NCBI GenBank assembly: GCA_041660815.1
Contig: JBAZVN010000004.1
Location: forward strand, 62,001-126,000
From: PALSA-1006 sp041660815
GTDB lineage: Bacteria > Pseudomonadota > Gammaproteobacteria > Burkholderiales > Gallionellaceae
Direction of reading: 5' to 3'
DNA length: 64,000 nucleotides
Both the position numbers and the translations under genes were made by a program. Under the pieces are notes generated by a model, which was given only the letters and a program-made list of their open reading frames with translations, made no database searches and was not told the DNA's origin. Below are positions 33,885 through 41,421 of the stretch, one piece after another (position 1 is the first letter of the stretch; each line of letters opens with the position of its first letter).

Positions 33885-35263
33885 TTCACGCCCTCTGCGT
33901 TAAGCGCGTCGCGCAACAACAAGGCCACATGAAACGATTGCCTGTCCGCCCCTTCTTTTATCTGGTGTCGGCAGGAGAATCCGTTGGCGAGAATGCTGGC
34001 GCCGGGCGCGGCGCGCAGCGCTGGCAGCAGATCGAGTTCGGCCATTTGCATGGAGATATCCGCGTGTTCGGCTTCCACCCCGAAACTGCCAGCCATGCCG
34101 CAGCAACTCGCCTCGATGAATTCGAATTCAAACTCGGGGATCATGCGCAGCACTTTGCGCAAAGACTTCATTGCGCCAACGGCCTTCTGGTGGCAGTGTC
34201 CATGCACCAGCGTCTTGCCGGGCGGCAGCGGTTTTAGTTCGAGGTCGAGGCGCTTGCGGTCGTGTTCTTTGGCGATAAATTCCTCAAACAGATAGACCTG
34301 CTTGGACAGTGCCAGCGCTTCTTCTCCCAACCCGAGCTTCAGGTGATCGTCGCGCAGCGAAAGAATGCACGAAGGTTCCAATCCGACGACGGGTATGCCT
34401 GCAGCAAGAGCCGGGCGCAGTGCCGCCTGCAATCGGCGTGCTTCGCGCCGCGCTTCCTCCACTTGCCCCAATGACAGATAGGTGCGGCCACAACACAATG
34501 CGCGGCCCGGTTCTGCATCGTCCGGTGCTGCTTGCAAAGTAGTGACGCGGTAGCCTGCGGCGCTGAGCACTTGATGCGCGGCTTCTGCGATCTCCGGCTC
34601 AAAGTGCCGCGCGAAGGTATCGACGAACAGGATGACATCCCTGTCGCTACTCTCAATACTGTGCGTTGCGCCTATCCGGCACGAATGGTTTGAAATAACG
34701 TCGCTGTATGGCGTTTCGGCGGGTTCGGGTAGCTGACGTTTTGCGGAAAGCCCGAAAAATATTTCACCCAATTTCGCCAGCCACGGCATGCGGTTACGCA
34801 GGCGCAATAAGCCGCGCAATGCAAGGCGATAGCGCAACCACTTCGGCAAACCCGCCACCGCTCTGTCTCGCCGCGACACGCCCAGTCTTTCATTGCGTTG
34901 CGCCTGATATTCGATCTTGATGGCCGCCATGTCCACTTGGTTGGCACACTCGCGTTTGCAGCCTTTGCAGCCGACGCAGAGCTCCAGCGCGGCCGCCAAT
35001 CTTGCCCCGGCAAAAGCATCGTCCCCGAGTTCTCCGTTCAGCGCGGCTTTGAGCACGGTCACTCTGCCGCCCGGTGAATGTGCCACATTGTCGGTGACGC
35101 GGAAGCTGGGACACATCACACCTTTCGGTTTGCGCTGACATTGTTTGTCGCCGATGCACACTGCGACAGCTTTGGCGAAATCTCCGCCGGAGCTGGGGAT
35201 GCCCGCATAGGCATCGCCTTGCCCGGCGGTTTCGTAAGACGACCAATCGAGATGATGTTTCAT
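33878..35263 (-). CDS. CCG-domain Fe-S protein resembling the C-terminal half of YdiJ
   Basis: This 461-residue soluble protein has Fe-S motif 1 CIGDKQC...GVMCPSFRVT with HSPGGR, motif 2 CVGCKGCKRECANQVDMAAIK, then two CCG modules (CCGRTYLSLG; HGHCHQKAVGA and SCCGMAGSFG). This order matches the Fe-S half of YdiJ-like FAD/Fe-S 2-hydroxyacid dehydrogenases, but the FAD half is absent and not encoded nearby. I chose ATG 35263: the longer frame from GTG 35293 would start inside the -24 promoter element. The predicted transcript starts only about three bases earlier, so translation may be leaderless. It is divergent from nifB. Confidence 0.8.
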   Translation of the reverse strand: MKHHLDWSSYETAGQGDAYAGIPSSGGDFAKAVAVCIGDKQCQRKPKGVMCPSFRVTDNVAHSPGGRVTVLKAALNGELGDDAFAGARLAAALELCVGCKGCKRECANQVDMAAIKIEYQAQRNERLGVSRRDRAVAGLPKWLRYRLALRGLLRLRNRMPWLAKLGEIFFGLSAKRQLPEPAETPYSDVISNHSCRIGATHSIESSDRDVILFVDTFARHFEPEIAEAAHQVLSAAGYRVTTLQAAPDDAEPGRALCCGRTYLSLGQVEEARREARRLQAALRPALAAGIPVVGLEPSCILSLRDDHLKLGLGEEALALSKQVYLFEEFIAKEHDRKRLDLELKPLPPGKTLVHGHCHQKAVGAMKSLRKVLRMIPEFEFEFIEASCCGMAGSFGVEAEHADISMQMAELDLLPALRAAPGASILANGFSCRHQIKEGADRQSFHVALLLRDALNAEGVKC

Positions 35264-35276
35264 GGGATATATGTGA

Positions 35277-35292
35277 TGCAAATACAGTGCCA
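35277..35292 (-). promoter_or_regulatory. Sigma-54 promoter of the CCG Fe-S gene
   Basis: On the minus strand this reads TGGCACTGTATTTGCA, a near-perfect TGGCACG-N4-TTGCA. Its position immediately before ATG 35263 sets the gene start. Confidence 0.8.
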
Positions 35293-35356
35293 CCCCATGA
35301 AGAATGCCCGAAACTTTGCTCTACCTTCCCCGCGCAACTGGCGTATTCCACGATTT

Positions 35357-35372
35357 TGTAGCCTTCGTCACA
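35357..35372. promoter_or_regulatory. NifA activator site 1, nifB/CCG intergenic region
   Basis: TGT-AGCCTTCGTC-ACA is an exact NifA dyad, about 95 bp upstream of the nifB -24 element and about 65 bp from the divergent -24 element. Confidence 0.75.
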
Positions 35373-35389
35373 AGCCTTGATGCGTGTCA

Positions 35390-35405
35390 TGTGCCATTTA
35401 CAACA
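35390..35405. promoter_or_regulatory. NifA activator site 2, nifB/CCG intergenic region
   Basis: TGT-GCCATTTACA-ACA is a second exact dyad, 33 bp (three helical turns) from site 1, so both would lie on the same DNA face. Confidence 0.75.
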
Positions 35406-35466
35406 GATATTTCGCCAATGAAATAATATTACTTAATAATCAATGAGTTATAAAATTGCCTGTCTC

Positions 35467-35482
35467 AGGCATGCAGTTTGCT
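35467..35482 (+). promoter_or_regulatory. Sigma-54 promoter of nifB
   Basis: AGGCATGCAGTTTGCT keeps GG and GC with correct spacing. The predicted start is near 35493, followed by a GGAGG ribosome site and the GTG at 35516. Confidence 0.8.
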
Positions 35483-35515
35483 CATACCTAGCCAGACCAT
35501 AACGGAGGACAGATC

Positions 35516-37021
35516 GTGCAACTACCCGTCTTAAATAACCCAGTAACTGAAGCTCCCGCTGGAGGCTGTTCCGCCGGATCATGCGGTAGTACCGACGACC
35601 AGATGAACCACCTGCCGGAGCATATTCGCCAGAAGGTGTTCAACCATCCCTGCTATTCCGAAGAGGCGCATCACTACTTTGCGCGTATGCATGTGGCGGT
35701 GGCTCCGGCGTGCAACATTCAGTGCAATTACTGCAACCGCAAATACGACTGTGCCAACGAATCGCGCCCCGGCGTGGTATCCGAGTTGCACCATCCGGTG
35801 CAGGCGGTGAAAAAGGTACTGGCCGTTGCGGCGACCATTCCGCAAATGACGGTGCTCGGCATCGCCGGCCCCGGTGATCCTTTGGCCAACCCGGAGCGCA
35901 CTTTCGAGACGTTCCGCATGCTGTCCGAGCAGGCCCCGGATATCAAGCTGTGCGTATCGACCAACGGCCTGTCGCTGCCGGAGCAAGTGGAAGAATTGTC
36001 CAAGTACAACATCGACCACGTAACGATCACCATCAACTGCGTCGATCCCGACGTGGGTGCGCAGATCTATCCGTGGATCTTCTGGAAGAACAAGCGCATT
36101 AAGGGACGTGAAGCGGCTGAGATACTCATCGCGCAACAACAGAAGGGCTTGGAGATGCTGGTCGCCAAGGGCATCCTGGTGAAAGTGAATTCGGTGATGA
36201 TCCCCGGCGTGAACGACAAACATCTGGAAGAAGTGTCCAAGATCGTCAAGGCTAAAGGCGCGTTTCTGCACAACGTGATGCCGCTGATTTCCGAAGCGGA
36301 GCACGGTACTTACTACGGCCTCACCGGCCAGCGCGGTCCGACCAACGAAGAGCTGCAAGCCTTGCAGGATGCCTGCGAGGGTGACATGAACATGATGCGC
36401 CATTGCCGCCAGTGTCGCGCCGATGCGGTGGGTTTGCTTGGTGAAGACCGCGGTGCGGAGTTCACCATGGACAAGGTTGAACTGATGGAGATCGACTACC
36501 CAGAAGCGATGAAGATGCGCGCCGAAGTGCATGCCGCTATCAACGAAGAGCTGGAGAGTAAACGCCTTGCCAAGGAATCCAAGGTGCAACTGGTCAGCAT
36601 TCAGAGCATCCAGAAGAAAGAAGTGACGCGCCCGGTGTTGATGGCGGTTGCCACTAAAGGCAGCGGCGTGATCAACGAACATTTCGGACATGCCAGCGAA
36701 TTCCTTGTTTATGAAGCTTCGTCCGACGGCGTGCGATTTATCGGCCACCGCAAGACCACCCCGTATTGCGAAGGGGGCGACACCTGCGGCGACGGCGAGA
36801 GCGCATTGGATGTAACACTGCGCGTGCTATCCGGCTGCGAAGTTGTGCTGTGCAGCAAGGTAGGTTACGAGCCCTGGGGGCCGCTGGAAGCAGCGGGTAT
36901 TCAGCCCAATGGCGAACATGCGATGGAGCCCATCGAGGACGCGATCCTTGCGGTGTACGAAGAAATGCGCGTGGCGGGCAAGTTGGCAGTAAAAGTTGTT
37001 GAGCAGAAAAAGGTGGCGTAG
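35516..37021 (+). CDS. nifB: NifB, FeMo-cofactor precursor (NifB-co) synthase
   Basis: This radical-SAM enzyme builds the 8Fe-9S-C core of FeMo-co. The SAM cluster motif is CNIQCNYC (CX3CX2C, residues ~66-73), with GIAGPGDPLANP near 118 as the SAM-binding glycine motif and further cluster ligands in the HCRQCRADAVG segment near 300. Residues ~375-495 form a NifX/NafY-like domain that can hold NifB-co (INEHFGHASEF). At 501 residues it is the full two-domain type. The GTG start is supported by a strong GGAGG site. It heads an operon of eight genes. Confidence 0.97.
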   Translation: MQLPVLNNPVTEAPAGGCSAGSCGSTDDQMNHLPEHIRQKVFNHPCYSEEAHHYFARMHVAVAPACNIQCNYCNRKYDCANESRPGVVSELHHPVQAVKKVLAVAATIPQMTVLGIAGPGDPLANPERTFETFRMLSEQAPDIKLCVSTNGLSLPEQVEELSKYNIDHVTITINCVDPDVGAQIYPWIFWKNKRIKGREAAEILIAQQQKGLEMLVAKGILVKVNSVMIPGVNDKHLEEVSKIVKAKGAFLHNVMPLISEAEHGTYYGLTGQRGPTNEELQALQDACEGDMNMMRHCRQCRADAVGLLGEDRGAEFTMDKVELMEIDYPEAMKMRAEVHAAINEELESKRLAKESKVQLVSIQSIQKKEVTRPVLMAVATKGSGVINEHFGHASEFLVYEASSDGVRFIGHRKTTPYCEGGDTCGDGESALDVTLRVLSGCEVVLCSKVGYEPWGPLEAAGIQPNGEHAMEPIEDAILAVYEEMRVAGKLAVKVVEQKKVA

Positions 37022-37099
37022 GTCGGGTTAGGCATAGCCGTAACCCGACAACTCTTTCAACTTGCTCATGTCGGGTTACGCTGCGCTAACCCGACCTAC
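37018..37099. repeat. REP-like palindromic element, copy 1
   Basis: Two hairpins, GTAGGTCGGGTTA...TAACCCGAC and GTCGGGTTACG...TAACCCGACCTAC, flank a 23-base spacer (AACTCTTTCAACTTGCTCATG). The nifB stop codon is inside its first bases. A near-identical copy is at 58438-58521. Confidence 0.85.
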
Positions 37100-37120
37100 C
37101 TATTTAACAAGGAATAGATC

Positions 37121-37375
37121 ATGACACTAGAAATTATCGAATCCTGCACCAATTGTTGGGCTTGCCAACCGCTGTGCCCGAGCAAGGCGATCTATGAAGC
37201 GAAGCCGCATTTCATGATTGATGTGGATAAATGCACGGAGTGCGCGGGCGATTTTGAAGATCCGCAATGCGCCACCATCTGCCCCATCGAAGGCGCTATC
37301 CTAAACGAGGACGGCGTGCCGCTAAACCCGCCCGGCTCGCTCACCAACATCCCTTTGCAAAAGCTGGCGGCATAA
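37121..37375 (+). CDS. fdxN: FdxN, 2[4Fe-4S] ferredoxin
   Basis: This 84-residue bacterial-type ferredoxin has two cluster motifs, CTNCWACQPLCP (residues 9-20) and CTECAGDFEDPQCATICP. The second has the eight-residue insertion typical of NifB-linked FdxN and Alvin-type ferredoxins. It is thought to supply electrons for NifB-co synthesis or to nitrogenase. It follows nifB after the REP-like hairpin, which may set the fdxN/nifB ratio, and its stop overlaps the nifO start by one base (TAATG). Confidence 0.94.
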   Translation: MTLEIIESCTNCWACQPLCPSKAIYEAKPHFMIDVDKCTECAGDFEDPQCATICPIEGAILNEDGVPLNPPGSLTNIPLQKLAA

Positions 37376-37803
37376 TGGCTACGGTGATCTTTTACGAGAA
37401 GCCCGGCTGTGGCAATAACACCAAACAAAAGGTGTGGTTGGCCGCATCCGGTCACAGCGTGCTGGCAAAAAATCTGCTTGTCGAAAAATGGACTGTGGAA
37501 CGGCTGCGCGCTTTTTTTGGTGAGATGCCGGTCGCACAATGGTTCAATCCTGCCGCACCCAAAGTTAAATCAGGCGAAATTGACCCCGGTGCTTTCGATT
37601 CCGAGACGGCGCTAAACATGATGCTCAATGAACCGCTGTTGATCCGCCGCCCGCTGATGGAAGTGGATAGCGTGTTGCGCGTTGGCTTCGATGCCAAAGC
37701 AGTGGATGCGTGGATCGGCCTCAACGACAGTCAACCCAAAGAAGAGCCTTGTCCGATTTGTCACCGTTCCGAGCCGTGTCCCGCACCGGAGTCTGTTGCA
37801 TGA
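37375..37803 (+). CDS. nifO: NifO, nitrogenase-associated ArsC-family protein
   Basis: This 142-residue thioredoxin-fold protein starts MATVIFYEKPGCGNNTKQK, the nitrogenase-associated branch of the ArsC/Spx family. The redox motif is reduced to GCGNN with a single Cys. LLIRRPLMEV is the conserved cis-Pro region. In Azotobacter, NifO affects molybdenum use between nitrogenase and nitrate reductase. The tail contains CPICHRSEPCP, a possible extra metal site. The ATG at 37375 overlaps the fdxN stop; the stop overlaps the flavodiiron start (ATGA). Confidence 0.85.
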   Translation: MATVIFYEKPGCGNNTKQKVWLAASGHSVLAKNLLVEKWTVERLRAFFGEMPVAQWFNPAAPKVKSGEIDPGAFDSETALNMMLNEPLLIRRPLMEVDSVLRVGFDAKAVDAWIGLNDSQPKEEPCPICHRSEPCPAPESVA

Positions 37804-39077
37804 GAGCCACGCCGGATGCCGTCGAAATCGCTGCGGACACGCACTGGATCGGCGCGCTTGATCCCGGTTTGCGCGAATTCGACATCATCCTCAAGACTGC
37901 CAACGGCACGACCTATAACTCGTACTGTGTGCGCGGCGCAAACGGTGTGGCCATCATCGATACGGTGAAGCTGTCGCATGCCGACGAATTTTTTCGCCGA
38001 CTCGAACAAGTCGCGCGCTACGATGAAATTACCACCATCGTGCTGAACCATCTGGAGCCGGATCACAGCGGCGCGTTGCCCGAGCTGATGCGCCGTGCGC
38101 CGCAGGCCAAACTGTATATCTCGGCCAAAGCGCAGTTGATGTTGAAGGCGCTAGTCAAAAGCACCGAACTCGATTTCACTATCGTGCAGACGGGCGACAC
38201 GGTCGATTTGGGCGGACGCACGCTGCGATTTTTCAGCACGCCGTTTCTGCACTGGCCGGATACGCAGTGCACGCTGGTCGAGGAACAAAACATTCTGTTC
38301 AGCGGCGATGTGTTCGGCTGCCATTTCTGCGATGCACGCCTGTTCAACGATCAGGTCGGCGACTTCCGTTTCTCATTTGAATATTATTATCAGCACATCA
38401 TGCGGCCCTTCCGCGAGCATGTGCTGGATGCGCTGGCCTTGCTTGAACCGCTGCCCCTGACACTCATCGCCCCGGCGCACGGCCCTATCTTGCGCGATAC
38501 ACCGCGCAGTTATGTGCAGCGCTACCGGCAACTCGCTTCGCCATTGCTGCACAACGAAGTGGGCGCAAACAATAAATCGTTGCTGGTGTTTTACATCTCG
38601 GCCTATGGCAATACGGCACGCATGGCGCAAGCCGTGGCCGAGGGCGCGGAAACCATTCCCGGCGTGCGCGTTTCTTTATACGACTTGCAGGCCGGAGGCG
38701 ATCTGCCGTTTGTGGATTTGATCGAGGAGGCCGACGGCCTCGCTTTCGGTTCGCCCACCATCAACGGCGACGCGGTGAAGCCGGTGTGGGATGTGTTGTC
38801 GTCGCTGGCCGTCATCAAAGTGCGCGACAAACTCGGTGCGGCGTTCGGCTCTTACGGCTGGAGCGGCGAAGCGATCAACATGATCGAAGACCGTTTGCGC
38901 GGACTCAAGCTACGTGTGCCGATCAAAGGCGTGCGCGCACGGCTCATCCCCACCGATGAAGAACTCGGCAAATGCCGCGACCTCGGCAAGCAACTCGCCC
39001 AACACCTGACCGGCAGCATCGATCGTCGCGTCATTTCCATGTCTGAACTACTCGCACAGGAGCAATCACATGCCTAA
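37800..39077 (+). CDS. Flavodiiron protein (FprA/Roo-type)
   Basis: This 425-residue enzyme reduces O2 to water (or NO to N2O). The metallo-beta-lactamase domain carries the di-iron ligands HLEPDHSGAL (HxExDH, ~83-88), LHWPD, GDVFGCHFCD and PAHGP. The flavodoxin domain starts at about residue 265 with VFYISAYGNTARMA as the FMN phosphate loop and GSYGWSGEA. There is no rubredoxin tail, so electrons must come from a separate carrier, probably one of the adjacent ferredoxins. In this operon a nitrogenase-protecting oxygen-reductase role is likely. ATG 37800 overlaps nifO by four bases; the end overlaps the next gene by eight. Confidence 0.93.
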   Translation: MRATPDAVEIAADTHWIGALDPGLREFDIILKTANGTTYNSYCVRGANGVAIIDTVKLSHADEFFRRLEQVARYDEITTIVLNHLEPDHSGALPELMRRAPQAKLYISAKAQLMLKALVKSTELDFTIVQTGDTVDLGGRTLRFFSTPFLHWPDTQCTLVEEQNILFSGDVFGCHFCDARLFNDQVGDFRFSFEYYYQHIMRPFREHVLDALALLEPLPLTLIAPAHGPILRDTPRSYVQRYRQLASPLLHNEVGANNKSLLVFYISAYGNTARMAQAVAEGAETIPGVRVSLYDLQAGGDLPFVDLIEEADGLAFGSPTINGDAVKPVWDVLSSLAVIKVRDKLGAAFGSYGWSGEAINMIEDRLRGLKLRVPIKGVRARLIPTDEELGKCRDLGKQLAQHLTGSIDRRVISMSELLAQEQSHA

Positions 39078-39354
39078 AGCCAACGTCACATTTGAAAAAC
39101 TCGGGGTCACGATCAGTGTTCCCGCAGGAACGCGCCTCATCGAAATCTCGGAGAAGGTCGGTGCCAGCATCACCTACGGTTGCCGCGAAGGGGAATGCGG
39201 CACTTGCATCATGAAGATCGTCTCCGGTATGGAAAACATGAGCGAGCGCTCGGTGCTGGAAGACAAGGTGTTGCAGGAGAACATGGCGGGACGCAGTGAC
39301 CGTCTTGCCTGTCAGGCACAAGTATTGGGTGGCGACATCGTCGTCAAAGCGTAA
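39070..39354 (+). CDS. [2Fe-2S] ferredoxin
   Basis: This 94-residue plant-type ferredoxin has the cluster motif YGCREGECGTCIM and a distal LACQAQVL Cys. It overlaps the flavodiiron gene by eight bases, so it is the natural candidate electron donor to that enzyme. The nif-linked 2Fe-2S ferredoxins of other diazotrophs (FdxD-like) are similar in size. Confidence 0.9.
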   Translation: MPKANVTFEKLGVTISVPAGTRLIEISEKVGASITYGCREGECGTCIMKIVSGMENMSERSVLEDKVLQENMAGRSDRLACQAQVLGGDIVVKA

Positions 39355-39396
39355 TTTTTTTAATATTTTTTAACCACAACAAAAGGAGCAATTGCA

Positions 39397-39756
39397 ATGC
39401 CTAACATCACATTTTCAAGCCCGCTACACAAGGACAAAACGGTTTATGCCGTTGCAGGAAGTCTAACTAAAACCGTACTCGCACTGGCGAAGGAAAACCA
39501 TATTCCAATCGACTTTGGCTGCGAGAACGGTGAATGTTCTACCTGCCTGGTTAAGGTCACCAATTTGTCCAATAAGGGACCGATGGGCGGCCCGTTGACT
39601 GACCGTGAAATTACGGTGCTCAAGCAGGAAGGGAAAATTACGGCAGCACAAATCGAGGCAATGAAAGTGAATGATGTTGTCACGACCGAATGGAGACTGG
39701 CCTGCCAGATGGTATTGCGCGATGAAGATATTTTGATCGAGTATCCCAGCAAATAA
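39397..39756 (+). CDS. fesII: FeSII/Shethna-type [2Fe-2S] ferredoxin
   Basis: This 119-residue ferredoxin begins MPNITFSSPL and has the cluster motif FGCENGECSTCLVKV, then a long insert (GPMGGPLTDREITVLK) and the distal RLACQMVL. Length, N-terminus and insert resemble the Azotobacter FeSII (Shethna) protein, which binds and reversibly shields nitrogenase from oxygen. The identification is from memory of that family. An AAGGAG site precedes the ATG. It sits next to the flavodiiron protein, so the operon carries two oxygen-protection devices. Confidence 0.75.
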   Translation: MPNITFSSPLHKDKTVYAVAGSLTKTVLALAKENHIPIDFGCENGECSTCLVKVTNLSNKGPMGGPLTDREITVLKQEGKITAAQIEAMKVNDVVTTEWRLACQMVLRDEDILIEYPSK

Positions 39757-39765
39757 GCTGACATC

Positions 39766-40347
39766 ATGCAACCCGATACGATGCTTCGACAACGAATTCC
39801 AACACAACCCGGCAGTTTATATACCGAGTTGATGGCGCACGCTATCGGGTTGCCGAATGATGAATTATTTGCGCAAATGATTTCCGCCCAACAGGGAGGT
39901 GAAGGATCTTTACCTCCCGGTCTGGGCCTAACAAGCGATGAATTCTCCGGTTTGCTGAGTCGCCATTTTTCATCAATGCAACTATCTGTTTATATTGAAG
40001 AAAATGAAACTAGTGCACGTACCTCAGAGCGCGAAGATGTACGTGATTTGTTGCTCGAAAATCGAGCCGGAAAGTGTGAGTCTGAACGCTGGTTGGCGGA
40101 GATTGTAAGCGTCGCCTGTCTGGCAAGTGATCACCTTTGGCAGGATTTGGGATTGCGCTCGCGCACCTATCTCAGCCAGCTGATGACGCAAAATTTCCCC
40201 GCACTTGCGGCAAGAAATGAACACGATATGAAATGGAAAAAATTTCTATATAAACAACTGTGCGAGCGCGAAGGAATTAATGCCTGCCGTGCGCCCTCGT
40301 GTGAGTATTGCGTGGACTATCTAAAGTGTTTCGGGCCGGAGGAGTGA
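39766..40347 (+). CDS. nifQ: NifQ, molybdenum donor for FeMo-co synthesis
   Basis: This 193-residue Fe-S/Mo protein delivers molybdenum to the NifEN/NifH cofactor-maturation complex. The diagnostic C-terminal motif is CRAPSCEYCVDYLKCFGPEE (CX4CX2CX5C). The preceding helix block HLWQDLGLRSRTYLSQLM is also family-typical. It begins nine bases after the FeSII stop; its own stop overlaps the proposed draG GTG. Confidence 0.95.
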   Translation: MQPDTMLRQRIPTQPGSLYTELMAHAIGLPNDELFAQMISAQQGGEGSLPPGLGLTSDEFSGLLSRHFSSMQLSVYIEENETSARTSEREDVRDLLLENRAGKCESERWLAEIVSVACLASDHLWQDLGLRSRTYLSQLMTQNFPALAARNEHDMKWKKFLYKQLCEREGINACRAPSCEYCVDYLKCFGPEE

Positions 40348-41249
40348 CCAACACCGACCACGCTATCGCCGCCTACCTTGGCCTTGCCATCGGTGATGCA
40401 CTGGGCTCAACTGTTGAATTTATGACGCCGCGTGAAATCGCAGCGCAGTATGGCGAACACAAAACACTGTGCGGGGGAGGGTGGTTACACCTTAAACCCG
40501 GGCAGGTTACCGATGACACCACTATGTCACTTGCCCTGGGAAATTCCATTCTGGCACAGAGCGGCGTTGATGCATTTGCAGCAGCCCAAGCTTTTGATGC
40601 CTGGATGCGGGCCAAGCCCGTCGATATCGGCAACACGGTGCGGCGTAATTTGATTCTATTTCGTAAGTCCGGAAATCCGGAAGCACCGTATTCTGATCAT
40701 GATGCAGGCAACGGGGCGGCGATGCGCGTGTTGCCTGTGGCACTTGCCACCTTCGGTCAACCGGCAAAAGCAGTACGGATTGCTTGCCGCGCCCAAGCTC
40801 ACGTCACCCACCATTGCGACCTCTCAGATGCCGCCTGCGAAACCCTGATTTTCATGGTGCAAGACGCATTGCGTGGCTTTGATAAAAATTATCTATTGCA
40901 CACGTACGCGCATCCGTTAGTCGCAAAATATCCTGTCTTTAAATTTCGCGCGGTACGCCAGAGCAGCAATCCCAGCGGCTATATCGTGGATACAGTGCAG
41001 GCGGTATTTCAAAGTTTTTTCGACACCGATAATTTTGAGGACTGTTTAATTGACGTCGTTAATCGCGGCGGGGATGCTGATACAACCGGCGCAATTGCGG
41101 GAATGCTGGCGGGCGCTTTGTACGGATTGGAAGCAATACCCGAGCGATGGCGGGTTACGCTGGATGACTCAATTCGACGCTTATGTGAAAGTCAGGCTAA
41201 ATCCCTTTTTTCAATTTCAGCATTTAAGCCTATTGGCGAAGCCAAGTAA
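40344..41249 (+). CDS. draG: ADP-ribosyl-[dinitrogen reductase] hydrolase DraG
   Basis: DraG removes ADP-ribose from NifH Arg101 and reactivates nitrogenase. The roughly 300-residue ADP-ribosylglycohydrolase fold has GLAIGDALGSTVEF near the start, the metal-binding VTDDTTMSLALG, and the second metal site GGDADTTGAIAGMLAGALYG near residue 245. The start is uncertain: GTG 40344 (overlapping the nifQ stop), GTG 40326 or TTG 40308. It is the last gene of the nifB operon, whereas draT is more than 38 kb away beside nifH. Confidence 0.94.
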   Translation: MTNTDHAIAAYLGLAIGDALGSTVEFMTPREIAAQYGEHKTLCGGGWLHLKPGQVTDDTTMSLALGNSILAQSGVDAFAAAQAFDAWMRAKPVDIGNTVRRNLILFRKSGNPEAPYSDHDAGNGAAMRVLPVALATFGQPAKAVRIACRAQAHVTHHCDLSDAACETLIFMVQDALRGFDKNYLLHTYAHPLVAKYPVFKFRAVRQSSNPSGYIVDTVQAVFQSFFDTDNFEDCLIDVVNRGGDADTTGAIAGMLAGALYGLEAIPERWRVTLDDSIRRLCESQAKSLFSISAFKPIGEAK

Positions 41250-41278
41250 GTCTGCCCCAAACATACCGGCTATTTTTT

Positions 41279-41421
41279 AGGGCTCCTCTAAAAATTAAAT
41301 TTACTTCGCGATGCTGCGTTGCTCACAAAAAATTACTCCTTACATATCATGTATATGCTGCGTCCTAATTTTTAGCTCGCGCCTTGCCTAGCTTTGAAAA
41401 TTGAATTTTTAGAGGTGCCCT
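41279..41421. mobile_element. MITE-like palindromic element, copy 1
   Basis: This 143-bp element has terminal inverted repeats AGGG(C/T)(A/C)CCTCTAAAAATT and a conserved inner part (CTTCGCGATGCTGCGTTGCTCAC...GCTGCGTCCTAATTTTT). It encodes no protein. It fills the space between draG and the transglutaminase gene and abuts the latter's stop codon. Copies 2 and 3 are at 46623-46764 and 63320-63517. Confidence 0.8.

Noticed and set aside
35579..36748. 389-codon open frame antisense to nifB
   Set aside because: It is a shadow of nifB codon bias; it has no family motif and no ribosome site, and nifB is certain on the other strand.
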